IMG/VR virus record: IMGVR_UViG_3300044729_000316
Span: 1 to 40,147 of that record
Length of the DNA: 40,147 nucleotides
From: a virus
Strand: one strand, 5' to 3'
Part shown: positions 20,882 to 28,565 of the stretch, piece after piece
Layout of the letters: every line of letters starts with the position of its first letter
How positions within the stretch are numbered: the first letter of the stretch is position 1
The notes under the pieces: model-generated
Seen by the model: only the letters and a program-made list of their open reading frames with translations
Database searches by the model: none
Told to the model about the DNA's origin: nothing
Program-made: the position numbers and the translations under genes

Positions 20882-21427
20882 CTCTCAACCCTTCTGTTTT
20901 CACCTCATCAACGGTTCTAGCAATTGCTATCAACCAATCTGCCGTACTAGCGGGCAAGTTATCTACCTGTTCAGGTGTCCAACCAAACCGCTCTGCCATT
21001 TGGTAGTAATACCATTGCTCATCAGGATAGGAAAAGGCTTCATGCCTTTCCCCACCCTTGAGTAACCATTTTAGGCGTTGGAGTTCTCGCCAATTGCTTT
21101 TGGGTCTGCCTCTGTCTGTGGCGTTTCAGCCAGGTTAGGGAACAGATACTTTTGCGCGTCTTTTGTGTGATCTACCAAAGCATCATAATCAACCATTGTT
21201 AGTTCATCTAATGACTCAAGTTTGATTGATGGCGGAATTAAATCAAATGACCATGACTCAACAAGCATTGCAATAAGTGCATCACCTAATGCAAGTGCTT
21301 TTGTTAGATCTCCACCAACAGCGTTATCCGCTGTACGCATTACATTTTTGCGGTCTTTTACACGCAAAGTTGTTGGATCTTTAAGAACTACTTTTGCCCC
21401 TGACGGTAGCGTTACTTCTTTAGACAT
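20874..21427 (-). CDS. Tail assembly chaperone, long (-1 frameshifted) form
   Basis: 110 residues of the short protein are followed, after slipping back one base at C-CCA-AAA (21098-21104), by 74 residues in the new frame, ending at 20874. The shifted part reads SNWRELQRLKWLLKGGERHE, then AFSYPDEQWYYYQMAERFGW and TPEQVDNLPASTADWLIAIA, the usual signature of the second chaperone (gpGT-like). Total about 184 aa. The second part has no start codon of its own in the right place, so frameshifting is the way to make it. Confidence 0.9.
21071..21427 (-). CDS. Tail assembly chaperone, short form
   Basis: 118 aa made when the ribosome does not slip. MSKEVTLPSGAKVVLKDPTT and LKLESLDELTMVDYDALVDH-like text (actual IKLESLDELTMVDYDALVDH) resemble actinophage gpG-like chaperones; ends ENSNA. 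GGAGG precedes the ATG. Two forms in set ratio coat the tape measure during tail assembly. Confidence 0.9.
   Translation of the reverse strand: MSKEVTLPSGAKVVLKDPTTLRVKDRKNVMRTADNAVGGDLTKALALGDALIAMLVESWSFDLIPPSIKLESLDELTMVDYDALVDHTKDAQKYLFPNLAETPQTEADPKAIGENSNA
21098..21104 (-). promoter_or_regulatory. -1 ribosomal slippery heptamer C CCA AAA
   Basis: On the coding strand CCCAAAA is in the correct phase (gaC CCA AAA gca). Both tRNAs can re-pair at CCC AAA, and the -1 frame is open from here to 20874 with conserved chaperone residues. Confidence 0.88.
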
Positions 21428-21477
21428 GTTGCCTCCTGTTGGTTTGCCTTCCTAAATCATACCTAAAAGGAGAGCAA

Positions 21478-21521
21478 GCGGTGTGGGAGAGCGGGAAGGC
21501 AATCGCCCTCAACCACACCGC
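21478..21521 (-). promoter_or_regulatory. Long intergenic hairpin between tail tube and chaperone
   Basis: A 9-bp perfect stem GCGGTGTGG/CCACACCGC (21478-21486 and 21513-21521) encloses a further partly paired inner segment (GAGGGC with GCCTTC on the minus strand). No full T run follows, so it is more likely an attenuator or mRNA-processing/stability element that lowers chaperone expression relative to the tail tube. Confidence 0.6.
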
Positions 21522-21534
21522 CGCCCTGATCTAG

Positions 21535-22521
21535 TTATGCGTATGTACCTGAAGCCTTAGCGTTCTGCAACACCCATTTGATAGGTGAGAAACCGCCTGA
21601 AGAACCAGCATCAGTTGTATTTGATTGCGCGTTAATGTCCACTGTTACCTGTACAAAATCTTCACCGCGTTCAATCACACCAGTGGTGTAAGCGCCCTTA
21701 GTAAGAGTTGCCTGGATTTGAACCGCAGAAGCACCAGCACCATAAGCCCAGTTAAATACAAGAGCAGGTTGTGAGTTGTTAAGGAAGTTAAGCAATTGTG
21801 AGTCATTGTCCATGACAAATGTAATCTTGCCTGTTACTTCCAAAGGCCCTAGAAATACTTGGTATGGATCTTGTGTATTTGAGATGCCATAGATAGGTGT
21901 TGCAGGGCGTGTCATGTCAATGTTGCCAGTCATGGCAGTTGATACCGCAGATCCACCGATTGAAACAGTACCGCGCCACACTGGTGTAGGTAGAACTGTT
22001 GAGAATGCAGGTGTTGGATCTGAAACAGTTTCAGACTGGAAACCAGTGCTTTTTGCATCATACTCAAGCATGCCGTCTGCGTTGAACTTCAATGAGAAGT
22101 CAGAGAACTGGCAACCAGGGTATGAGCGAACATCTACCGCGTAGAAGTCAGTCAATGTGTAAGAAATTGGCTGAACATCTCCACCTGATGCAAGGCTGTT
22201 AAATAATGAAATTGTGTGAGTGTAAGGTGCAGATACACCAGTAGTTGCTACTGATCCTAAAACACCTGCAATTGCGTAGCCCACGGTGTCAGCAAATACT
22301 GCTCCACCAAAATCTACTGTTGAGCGTGTACGGCCTGGAATGTAGTTGTAATTCAATACATTTGAGCCACGCAAACCTGTGTCATAAAGTGGATCTACAA
22401 TGTCCACTGGTTTTAATGCGTCCTTCATTACTGGAATGAAGTCGGTTGGTGCTACTGCCGTACCGCGGGTTGCTTCTTTTGCAATACCTAAGTACGAGCG
22501 TACGGACTGTTGAACAGACAT
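21535..22521 (-). CDS. Major tail (tube) protein
   Basis: 328 aa. MSVQQSVRSYLGIAKEATRG and TAVAPTDFIPVMKDALKPVD at the N-terminus, then VLNYNYIPGRTRSTVDFGGA and a C-terminal KWVLQNAKASGTYA: typical siphovirus tail tube layout, with a beta-rich core. The gene lies before the chaperones and after the connectors, as expected, and is followed by a strong hairpin. Confidence 0.88.
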   Translation of the reverse strand: MSVQQSVRSYLGIAKEATRGTAVAPTDFIPVMKDALKPVDIVDPLYDTGLRGSNVLNYNYIPGRTRSTVDFGGAVFADTVGYAIAGVLGSVATTGVSAPYTHTISLFNSLASGGDVQPISYTLTDFYAVDVRSYPGCQFSDFSLKFNADGMLEYDAKSTGFQSETVSDPTPAFSTVLPTPVWRGTVSIGGSAVSTAMTGNIDMTRPATPIYGISNTQDPYQVFLGPLEVTGKITFVMDNDSQLLNFLNNSQPALVFNWAYGAGASAVQIQATLTKGAYTTGVIERGEDFVQVTVDINAQSNTTDAGSSGGFSPIKWVLQNAKASGTYA

Positions 22522-22525
22522 TATT

Positions 22526-22735
22526 TCACGCTCCTAGTTTCTTGTCTGACGCGGCAGACATAGTTGTTGTTGTTTCTATTGGTTTTGTTGGTTCTGTGAC
22601 TGTTGGCTTTGCGCCCGCAAGAATTACATCTGCGGCTACAAATCCTTCAGGTGCGTCAAACTCATCACCAGGTTTTACAGTTTTCCCAATGCTAGGGAAC
22701 ACGCGTTCATCAGTTCCGTTGTATTTGTACTTCAT
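22526..22735 (-). CDS. Small structural-region protein
   Basis: 69 aa with the second Met (22735) preferred, since AAGGAG is too close to the first. MKYKYNGTDERVFPSIGKTV then KPGDEFDAPEGFVAADVILA is an SH3-like small protein common between connectors and tail tube in siphoviruses. The C-terminus is Thr/Pro-rich. Role unproven. Confidence 0.7.
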   Translation of the reverse strand: MKYKYNGTDERVFPSIGKTVKPGDEFDAPEGFVAADVILAGAKPTVTEPTKPIETTTTMSAASDKKLGA

Positions 22736-22743
22736 CATGCTCC

Positions 22744-23250
22744 TTATGCCTGGATCATCTGTGTTACGGGAAATTGTATCTCAGCAAAGATTTCTGTAAC
22801 GCCTTCTTTTTCAGTAGAAGGTTCTCCATAGCGGGCCTGAATAACTGGCTCTGCACCTTGCCAAACTAAATTACCTGTTGGATCGCCAAAGTTATGATCT
22901 GACCTTAAGCGCTCTTTGATGTTATCAACAATTGTGTCAAAGTCAGTCATAACATCTTCTGCCTCTCTATGAAAAGAAATGCAGAAAATCTGAACAATTA
23001 CGGTGTAATCCACACGCTTCCAACCATTAGTTGCTCCACCAATAGCCAAACGGGTTTCATACTCATCAGCAATGTAAACAACAATGGCCGCTCTTGTGGC
23101 TTGTCCTGGTTCAGCGTTTACCTGGTAGTTGATGATTTTTGGAAAAGATGTAAAAACCTGATTGACATTTGTGATGCGCGGGTTGGATAAAAATAAAGAT
23201 AGTGTTTGGCGTACCGCGTTGCGGCCTGTAAGAATAGGTACGGCAGGCAT
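22744..23250 (-). CDS. Tail terminator/head-tail joining protein
   Basis: 168 aa. VPILTGRNAVRQTLSLFLSN, AAIVVYIADEYETRLAIGGA and GWKRVDYTVIVQIFCISFHR give the alpha-beta pattern of tail terminators (lambda gpU-like). Position after the connector and before the tail tube supports this. Start overlaps the connector stop (TAATG). Confidence 0.72.
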   Translation of the reverse strand: MPAVPILTGRNAVRQTLSLFLSNPRITNVNQVFTSFPKIINYQVNAEPGQATRAAIVVYIADEYETRLAIGGATNGWKRVDYTVIVQIFCISFHREAEDVMTDFDTIVDNIKERLRSDHNFGDPTGNLVWQGAEPVIQARYGEPSTEKEGVTEIFAEIQFPVTQMIQA

Positions 23251-24143
23251 TATCTAATCCTGCGGTACTTGTTCACCATGTCTAGGGCAACGGCTATGTC
23301 ACTGCCGTAGCGCACTGAACCAGGAATGTTTCCTGCGGGTGAAGTTGTGTAAGCCATAGTAGTTGAAGCATCACCACGCATTTTAATAAATGCGGTTGTA
23401 ATTAAAATACAGGCTTGCTTGAGAACAGTTGGCAGGTTGCTAAATGTCGCGCCAACACCATGAGCAAAAAGCATAGGAGAGGCCAAAGGAACTGTTGTTG
23501 ATCCGTAAACATAATTGCTTGCAACTGTTACGCGCTCAGTTCTTTGACCATCAAAAATGCGGTACTGCTCGCCTGGCAAAATACCTATGCCACTGGCTAC
23601 GGTTAAAGTGGTATCTCCTGCAAGGGTAGCCACCGCAAGTTCTGTATTGGTGTATCCCGCAATGTATGTGTATTTAGTGAATGTGTAATTGCTCTGCCCA
23701 ATAGAACCGCCAAATTGAAGCGGGCCTTGAGATGTGTAATTCCACCCAATTTGATTGCCAGGGATAATGATTTGTTGTCCTTCAAACCATGCTATTGAGC
23801 AATCCTGTAATTCATTTAACTGGTTTGGGTTTGCCCCGTAATAAAATGCTGAAAGAGAAACAATAGGCGCATTGTATGGGTGCAGTGCGTAGTACCCGCC
23901 TGATGCTGAATAGCGTATGCGTTGTGTTTCTGTGTACTGACTAGCCACAAGATTTTGGTTGAGGTACTCATTCATGTATGAAGAAGCGCGCAAAATAACT
24001 TCTGCCAGTTCTGCATCTTGAGCCGCGGCATTACCGCCCACAACCAACATGTCATAGTTGATTGCCGTTGGCGCGTTCTTGTATTCCGCCACACTGATGT
24101 ATGGGTTCTCATTGCTAATGTCGGGCGTGATACCTACGGCCAT
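23250..24143 (-). CDS. Head-tail connector (adaptor) protein
   Basis: 297 aa. The first part (PYISVAEYKNAPTAINYDML, AELAEVILRASSYMNEYLNQ, ETQRIRYSASGGYYALHPYN) follows the gp6-like DNA-packaging adaptor pattern; a beta-rich insert (GDTTLTVASGIGILPGEQYR, TVASNYVYGSTTVPLASPML) follows, and the last helices resume the adaptor fold. The insert resembles a small Hedgehog/Intein-like or Ig-like structural add-on and makes the protein longer than most adaptors. Confidence 0.78.
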   Translation of the reverse strand: MAVGITPDISNENPYISVAEYKNAPTAINYDMLVVGGNAAAQDAELAEVILRASSYMNEYLNQNLVASQYTETQRIRYSASGGYYALHPYNAPIVSLSAFYYGANPNQLNELQDCSIAWFEGQQIIIPGNQIGWNYTSQGPLQFGGSIGQSNYTFTKYTYIAGYTNTELAVATLAGDTTLTVASGIGILPGEQYRIFDGQRTERVTVASNYVYGSTTVPLASPMLFAHGVGATFSNLPTVLKQACILITTAFIKMRGDASTTMAYTTSPAGNIPGSVRYGSDIAVALDMVNKYRRIR

Positions 24144-24146
24144 GAT

Positions 24147-24422
24147 TTATTCTCCATCTCGCGGTGTTTCTTGTGACTCGTATCCGCAACGCCCACACTT
24201 GCGAAACCAGCCCTCAAAGCCACATTCTACGCAACTAAATCCGCGCTTGCGGTCATCACTAGAAATTGGATTAAGTGATGCTTCAAAAAATCCTTCAGCC
24301 TTCATTGCCCTCTGATGTGCCTTGTTTTCTACATTGTAAATACCTTGACGGTCTGTGAAATAACTTTGTCCGCCAATAACAGTTTCTTTTACACCCCTGT
24401 CAGGTGCTACCCATCTTGCCAT
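24147..24422 (-). CDS. 91-aa zinc-ribbon protein
   Basis: MARWVAPDRGVKETVIGGQS at the N-terminus and a C-terminal zinc ribbon: FSCVECGFEGWFRKCGRCGY holds two C-x2-C pairs. AGGAGG precedes the ATG. It lies between capsid and connector genes, where small capsid accessory proteins are found. Confidence 0.75.
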   Translation of the reverse strand: MARWVAPDRGVKETVIGGQSYFTDRQGIYNVENKAHQRAMKAEGFFEASLNPISSDDRKRGFSCVECGFEGWFRKCGRCGYESQETPRDGE

Positions 24423-24442
24423 TTTGCCTCCTAGTTAATTGG

Positions 24443-24470
24443 AAAAGGGTGCGGCTTTTACACCGCACCC
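24443..24470 (-). terminator. Rho-independent terminator after the major capsid gene
   Basis: On the minus strand GGGTGCGG and CCGCACCC form an 8-bp stem (24447-24454 with 24463-24470) with an 8-base loop, followed by TTTTCC. Probably leaky, to keep capsid mRNA more abundant than that of the downstream connectors. Confidence 0.8.
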
Positions 24471-24493
24471 CTCCCTTCTTATTAAGTTGTAAC

Positions 24494-26179
24494 TTACGCT
24501 TGCTGAATTCCTGAAACTGCGCCGTTCCATGCAGGAGCGGTGCAGAAGAAAGTTCCGCGGAAGTATGTTGAGAAGTCATAAGTGAACTGAGTTACTGGCC
24601 ACTGGATACCCATGTAGTCCTGTACCAAGAAGTTCGCCCATACATCAGATACCTGTGTATCAGGAATTGGCAATGTGAATGAAAGAACAGGTGCAACACC
24701 TGAGTTCAGCCACGGGTGAACCATGATGTCCACTGCCTTGCCTGTTACTTCATTCTGAAGTCCTGTAACAATAGAACCGTATGTAGTTCCGTCTGCGCCA
24801 GGGTTGTTAATTACCAAACGGTAGTTGGCAGTTGAGCCATTCTTGATTGCGTCAGATAGTTGCTTACGGTCATTTCCGTTCATGAGAACCATGTCAGGAT
24901 CAGCCTTTACATTCTGATACAACTCAGCAAAAACATCTTGGAATTCTACACCTGGGTTAGCAGTTGAGAACGCGCTGTTGATTGCGTTGTTGAAGCCAGT
25001 GTTAGGGCCTAGAACTGTTGGAAGAATTCCGTCATAACCAGTTGCATAAGCAGATGTATCTGCGTTAGCGCGTGAAGCCGCTGGGCCTGATGTAGAGAAC
25101 GCAAAGTTATTTGCAGGTAGGTTAGTTGCAGATGCACCCTGAATAATTACAGTTGTTCCGCCCTTTACTGTTCCCTGTAACTTAGCGTTTGCTGTTCCTG
25201 TTGTAGTTCCAACATAAACATTGTAACCAAGTGCGCCAACTGAACCTGTGAAGGAAACAGAAAGAACATCACCTGTGTTTACGGTTTCTGTTGCAAGTGC
25301 TGAAACAATTGACTCACCAAAACCGTTAGCGGAAATACCTGCGTCTGCGGTGATGTAAACATAGTAAGTGCCTGATGCAAGTGCTGTTTGACCTACACCT
25401 GCGGCTGGTGATGATGCGTTAAGCGCTGTTGGAGCGGCAATCGCTCCTGAGTAACCTGATGCAGTTCCGCGAGCCATTAGCATCATGCGTTCTTCCATAA
25501 GCATTGTTGCGTATAGAGTAGAAGTTGATGACAACTGACGGAGATCCTCATAGCCCATACCTGAGAAGTTTGCATCAAATGAAACCTGATCAGATAGTGA
25601 GTATGAGTTGTAAGGCAAGATTAAATCATCTGCGGTGTAGGAGATCTGTGGGCCACGGATTAACTCAAGTGGAGTAGAACCGCCACCAGCAAAGTTATTC
25701 TGTGTGCTTTCTGTAATACCAGGCCAAATCTGTCCTTGTCCGCCTGTACCTGTACCTGTGTAACCAAGAATTCTCTTTACACGGTGAGATGTACCAATTC
25801 CCTTTTTGCGTGGAATACGGTTGCGGAGTGGAGTAGGGCGTGGTGTAAGCAACTTCGCAGGTGCTTCAAGGTCAAACGCCGCAAATGAAGATGACAAAGG
25901 AGAAGTAAGTGTGATTTCCTTCTGAATGTCCTGCATTGCCATGCGCTGAGCCGCTAGAGCAGTATTCAAACCGTTCATAGCGTCACCTGTAAGTGACTTG
26001 TTAGCCGCTAGTGCTTCAAGTGTTGAGATTGGATCTGCCTGTGGTGCTTGTCCTGGAACATGTGAAGCGCGTGAAAGACTCTTTGAGAGTTCGCCTGAGT
26101 ATTCCTCAAAGCGTTCTGCGGCTTCTTTAGGAGTTGCATCACTGAATAGATCGGCCACCTTTGGAGGTGTAAGTGCCAT
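24494..26179 (-). CDS. Major capsid protein (HK97 fold)
   Basis: 561 aa. Order of parts: an N-terminal helical region (1-100, AAERFEEYSGELSKSLSRAS), RIPRKKGIGTSHRVKRILGY near 120, GPQISYTADDLILPYNSYSL, then FSGMGYEDLRQLSSTSTLYA with LMEERMMLMARGT; an inserted beta domain at about 247-362 (GTYYVYITADAGIS, LGYNVYVGTTTG); and the C-terminal FQDVFAELYQNVKADPDMVL, MNGNDRKQLSDAI, VDIMVHPWLNSG. This is a typical major capsid protein with an Ig/FN3-like insertion. GAAAGG precedes the ATG. Confidence 0.9.
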   Translation of the reverse strand: MALTPPKVADLFSDATPKEAAERFEEYSGELSKSLSRASHVPGQAPQADPISTLEALAANKSLTGDAMNGLNTALAAQRMAMQDIQKEITLTSPLSSSFAAFDLEAPAKLLTPRPTPLRNRIPRKKGIGTSHRVKRILGYTGTGTGGQGQIWPGITESTQNNFAGGGSTPLELIRGPQISYTADDLILPYNSYSLSDQVSFDANFSGMGYEDLRQLSSTSTLYATMLMEERMMLMARGTASGYSGAIAAPTALNASSPAAGVGQTALASGTYYVYITADAGISANGFGESIVSALATETVNTGDVLSVSFTGSVGALGYNVYVGTTTGTANAKLQGTVKGGTTVIIQGASATNLPANNFAFSTSGPAASRANADTSAYATGYDGILPTVLGPNTGFNNAINSAFSTANPGVEFQDVFAELYQNVKADPDMVLMNGNDRKQLSDAIKNGSTANYRLVINNPGADGTTYGSIVTGLQNEVTGKAVDIMVHPWLNSGVAPVLSFTLPIPDTQVSDVWANFLVQDYMGIQWPVTQFTYDFSTYFRGTFFCTAPAWNGAVSGIQQA

Positions 26180-26208
26180 TTGTGTTTCCTTTCAGAGATT
26201 AGGTTGGG

Positions 26209-27132
26209 TTACTTATCAAGAGTTTTTTCATACTCTGCAATGTATTCATCTGCAAGTATTTTGTAACCCTTAGCAAGTGTTATGTCTGTTGTTGCTTTTG
26301 CTTTTTCTTTGTAAACAGCGGCCTTAGTTAGCAAGTCATTAGTTGTTTTCACATCTATTGGGCTTACTGTTCGCTTTGGGCCACCACCTAGAGCCAAAGA
26401 TTTAGCGGTTGCTAACTCAGTTTCCAAACTCATTGCTCGCACCTCAGCCGCCTCTTTTGCGGACACAAGGTTGGCAATCTCTGATTTGAGAGCCTTTGTT
26501 GCTTTTTCCACCACTTCTTCTACTATGGCTTCTAACTTATCTGTTGAGTTTTCATCAACAGAAACTTCTTCTGTAACTTCTTCAGCCGCAGGTGCTTCTT
26601 CAGCAACTTCTTCTGCAACTGGTGCTTCTTCTGCTTCCGCAGATTTAGGTGTATCCGCAGGAGGAATGATTGTTGCAGTGTTTAGGTTTGCACCTGTTTC
26701 CGCTGTTGGTGTCATGTCAGTTGCCGCGGCAGATGCTTCTATTTCTTTTTCAGCGGCCATGTATTTGTTGTAGCACTTTTCAGCATAACCTTCAGCCATG
26801 CCTGCTTCTTTACAACGCGCCTTAAATTCTTTTAATGTCTCGCCCTTTTTAGGCATGATTTCTTTTTCTTCAGGCTTTACTGCCATTTCAATTTCCGTTT
26901 CTTCCATGACTTCTCCCTCTGCTTCTTCGCCCTCATACCAAGCATGGAGATGAGAAACGGCTTCTAGTAAATGTGAGATAGAAGAAAGTTCATTGTGACC
27001 TTCCTTCATTTCTTGCGCTTCAATAGAAATGAGATTTGCTAACGCTTCACGGGCGCGCTCGTACTCACCTTTATCAAACTTGAAAAGATCACCCAAAATA
27101 GACTCAGGTACGGCAATTGTTTCTGTTTCCAT
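26209..27132 (-). CDS. Possible nested scaffold protein from an internal start
   Basis: ATG 27130-27132 within the protease gene has AAGGAG six bases upstream and would give 307 aa beginning METETIAVPESILGDLFKF, including the acidic Ala/Glu repeats (APVAEEVAEEAPAAEEVTEE) and the C-terminal coil. A scaffold translated inside the protease ORF is the arrangement seen in lambda C/Nu3. Direct evidence is only the site itself. Confidence 0.5.
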   Translation of the reverse strand: METETIAVPESILGDLFKFDKGEYERAREALANLISIEAQEMKEGHNELSSISHLLEAVSHLHAWYEGEEAEGEVMEETEIEMAVKPEEKEIMPKKGETLKEFKARCKEAGMAEGYAEKCYNKYMAAEKEIEASAAATDMTPTAETGANLNTATIIPPADTPKSAEAEEAPVAEEVAEEAPAAEEVTEEVSVDENSTDKLEAIVEEVVEKATKALKSEIANLVSAKEAAEVRAMSLETELATAKSLALGGGPKRTVSPIDVKTTNDLLTKAAVYKEKAKATTDITLAKGYKILADEYIAEYEKTLDK

Positions 27133-28185
27133 TGGGTTCTCCTTAATTAAATTACCGTCAGATTGTAAACCTTTTTCCTTACTCTTTGCCTTGTATTTGC
27201 CACCACGCTTTTTGTATTCGCGTACTACCCAGGCATTTGCATAGGCAGATGGGTACACATCAAACTTTGCTTTAGCCGCTCTAATGACCTCTGCGTATAA
27301 TTCTTTATCCGCAGGCTCGCCCTTACGCGGTTTAATTACTTGAGTAAAATCTTCTTCACCCTCTTTTTTCTCAATCCATTCTTCAACCTGTACCAAGTCC
27401 TTTGCGCCATCAACAGACTTAGCCAAAACCAACTGGCAGTTAGGGTTGGCAGGGCGATCCACTAAACTGATTTCTACAATCTGCCCATCAACAATGCGAC
27501 CATTTGCCGCTTTGCTATCGCGCACAACGCGTGGGTTTTTAATGCCTACTGAAAAACCCTTGAGTACGCCAGCATCTACCTTCTTAACTGAAACAGGATC
27601 TACAACTAATACGCCAATGTAATGTCCATCAGCCTTTGCCTCATACTCCTTAGCAACACCTGCGGCAATTTGGCTGTGTTGTTCTCTGATGTTTCCACCT
27701 GACTTAAACCAGGCGGGCATAGCGCGCTTTAACCAATCGCCATCACAAATCTGTTGATCAATGTCTAGTGAGTCATCTGTTGCCTTTCCGTAAACGGTCA
27801 TTGTGCCGTCTGCGTTACGGTCAGCCTTCTCAATACTAAAGTATGAGGTGGTTGTTAGATTACTAGCCATTGATTTCTCCTTGTTTTCCTGTTCACTGGT
27901 AATTCTTTTAGCCCATGCTCTACCAGCGTCTCCGCCCCAAAGCAACCAAGCAATGTAACCTGCACTGTCTTTGCCCCAGCCTTCACCTTTTTTATCAACT
28001 TCATGGCGAGCAAAGTAAGAGTTCATTCTCTTTAATGTGTCTAATGATAATGCTTTTCCGTTTGATAAGTCGCGGGCGCGGGCAACGCCAACTTCTGTTC
28101 CGCCACGGCCATGTTTTGCTCTAAGTTCTAAACCGCGTTTAGCGTTACTGCGCACTGGTTGAGGTGGTACAAAGCCATCACTCAT
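26209..28185 (-). CDS. Prohead protease-scaffold fusion with extra domains
   Basis: 658 aa. Parts: residues 17-95, a small domain with RHEVDKKGEGWGKDSAGYIA and WLLWGGDAGRAWAKRI; 110-255, prohead serine protease with H170 (NIREQHSQIAAG), S212 (LKGFSVGIKN) and EISLVDRPANPNC; 290-330, a small domain with YPSAYANAWVVREYKKRGG; then an acidic, Ala/Glu-rich coiled scaffold up to 658. Two internal ATGs with AAGGAG at 6-base spacing (27870 and 27132) may give separate protease and scaffold proteins. Protease processing of the capsid N-terminus is expected. Confidence 0.85.
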   Translation of the reverse strand: MSDGFVPPQPVRSNAKRGLELRAKHGRGGTEVGVARARDLSNGKALSLDTLKRMNSYFARHEVDKKGEGWGKDSAGYIAWLLWGGDAGRAWAKRITSEQENKEKSMASNLTTTSYFSIEKADRNADGTMTVYGKATDDSLDIDQQICDGDWLKRAMPAWFKSGGNIREQHSQIAAGVAKEYEAKADGHYIGVLVVDPVSVKKVDAGVLKGFSVGIKNPRVVRDSKAANGRIVDGQIVEISLVDRPANPNCQLVLAKSVDGAKDLVQVEEWIEKKEGEEDFTQVIKPRKGEPADKELYAEVIRAAKAKFDVYPSAYANAWVVREYKKRGGKYKAKSKEKGLQSDGNLIKENPMETETIAVPESILGDLFKFDKGEYERAREALANLISIEAQEMKEGHNELSSISHLLEAVSHLHAWYEGEEAEGEVMEETEIEMAVKPEEKEIMPKKGETLKEFKARCKEAGMAEGYAEKCYNKYMAAEKEIEASAAATDMTPTAETGANLNTATIIPPADTPKSAEAEEAPVAEEVAEEAPAAEEVTEEVSVDENSTDKLEAIVEEVVEKATKALKSEIANLVSAKEAAEVRAMSLETELATAKSLALGGGPKRTVSPIDVKTTNDLLTKAAVYKEKAKATTDITLAKGYKILADEYIAEYEKTLDK

Positions 28186-28187
28186 AA

Positions 28188-28352
28188 TTACTCCTTAGCG
28201 CCGTTTGCCATAAGAGTATCAACTTCCTTTTCTCTGCGTTGTAATTCTGCTTTAGCACCAGGTATGCCTTCTTGAGCGCTTAACACAACTTCAAGGATTG
28301 AGGCTTCTGCCCAATCAACATCTGTTGGTGGATCACAACTTTCATTTTTCAT
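28188..28352 (-). CDS. 54-aa hypothetical protein
   Basis: ORF MKNESCDPPTDVDWAEASIL, then EVVLSAQEGIPGAKAELQRR and EKEVDTLMANGAKE, a helical protein. AAAGG precedes the ATG at 28352, four bases after the upstream stop, and the end runs into the ribosome binding site of the protease gene. Function unknown; a capsid accessory protein is possible. Confidence 0.55.
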   Translation of the reverse strand: MKNESCDPPTDVDWAEASILEVVLSAQEGIPGAKAELQRREKEVDTLMANGAKE

Positions 28353-28355
28353 TAG

Positions 28356-28565
28356 TTACGCCTTTGCCTTTCTTGCTTTCTTTGCGTTTGTCCGCAAATC
28401 TTTTGTTGGTATTGCTGAGTGATCCGTAAGCCATGTTTTGTATGGCTCTTGTAATGTTTCATAAGAAGTGCTTTTTTTAAGCGCCGCAAACAATCGTTCA
28501 ATAGCCTCTTGATCAAGGTAGGCAACAAGTACACCCGCCTTGCGGCTTACTTCTACTTCTGTCAT
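28356..28565 (-). CDS. 69-aa basic protein
   Basis: MTEVEVSRKAGVLVAYLDQE leads to AIERLFAALKKSTSYETLQE and a Lys/Ala-rich tail (KDLRTNAKKARKAKA). ATG overlaps the stop of the MuF fusion (ATGA). A gene right after a toxin-type fusion could encode an immunity or chaperone protein; no homology shows it. Confidence 0.6.
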   Translation of the reverse strand: MTEVEVSRKAGVLVAYLDQEAIERLFAALKKSTSYETLQEPYKTWLTDHSAIPTKDLRTNAKKARKAKA

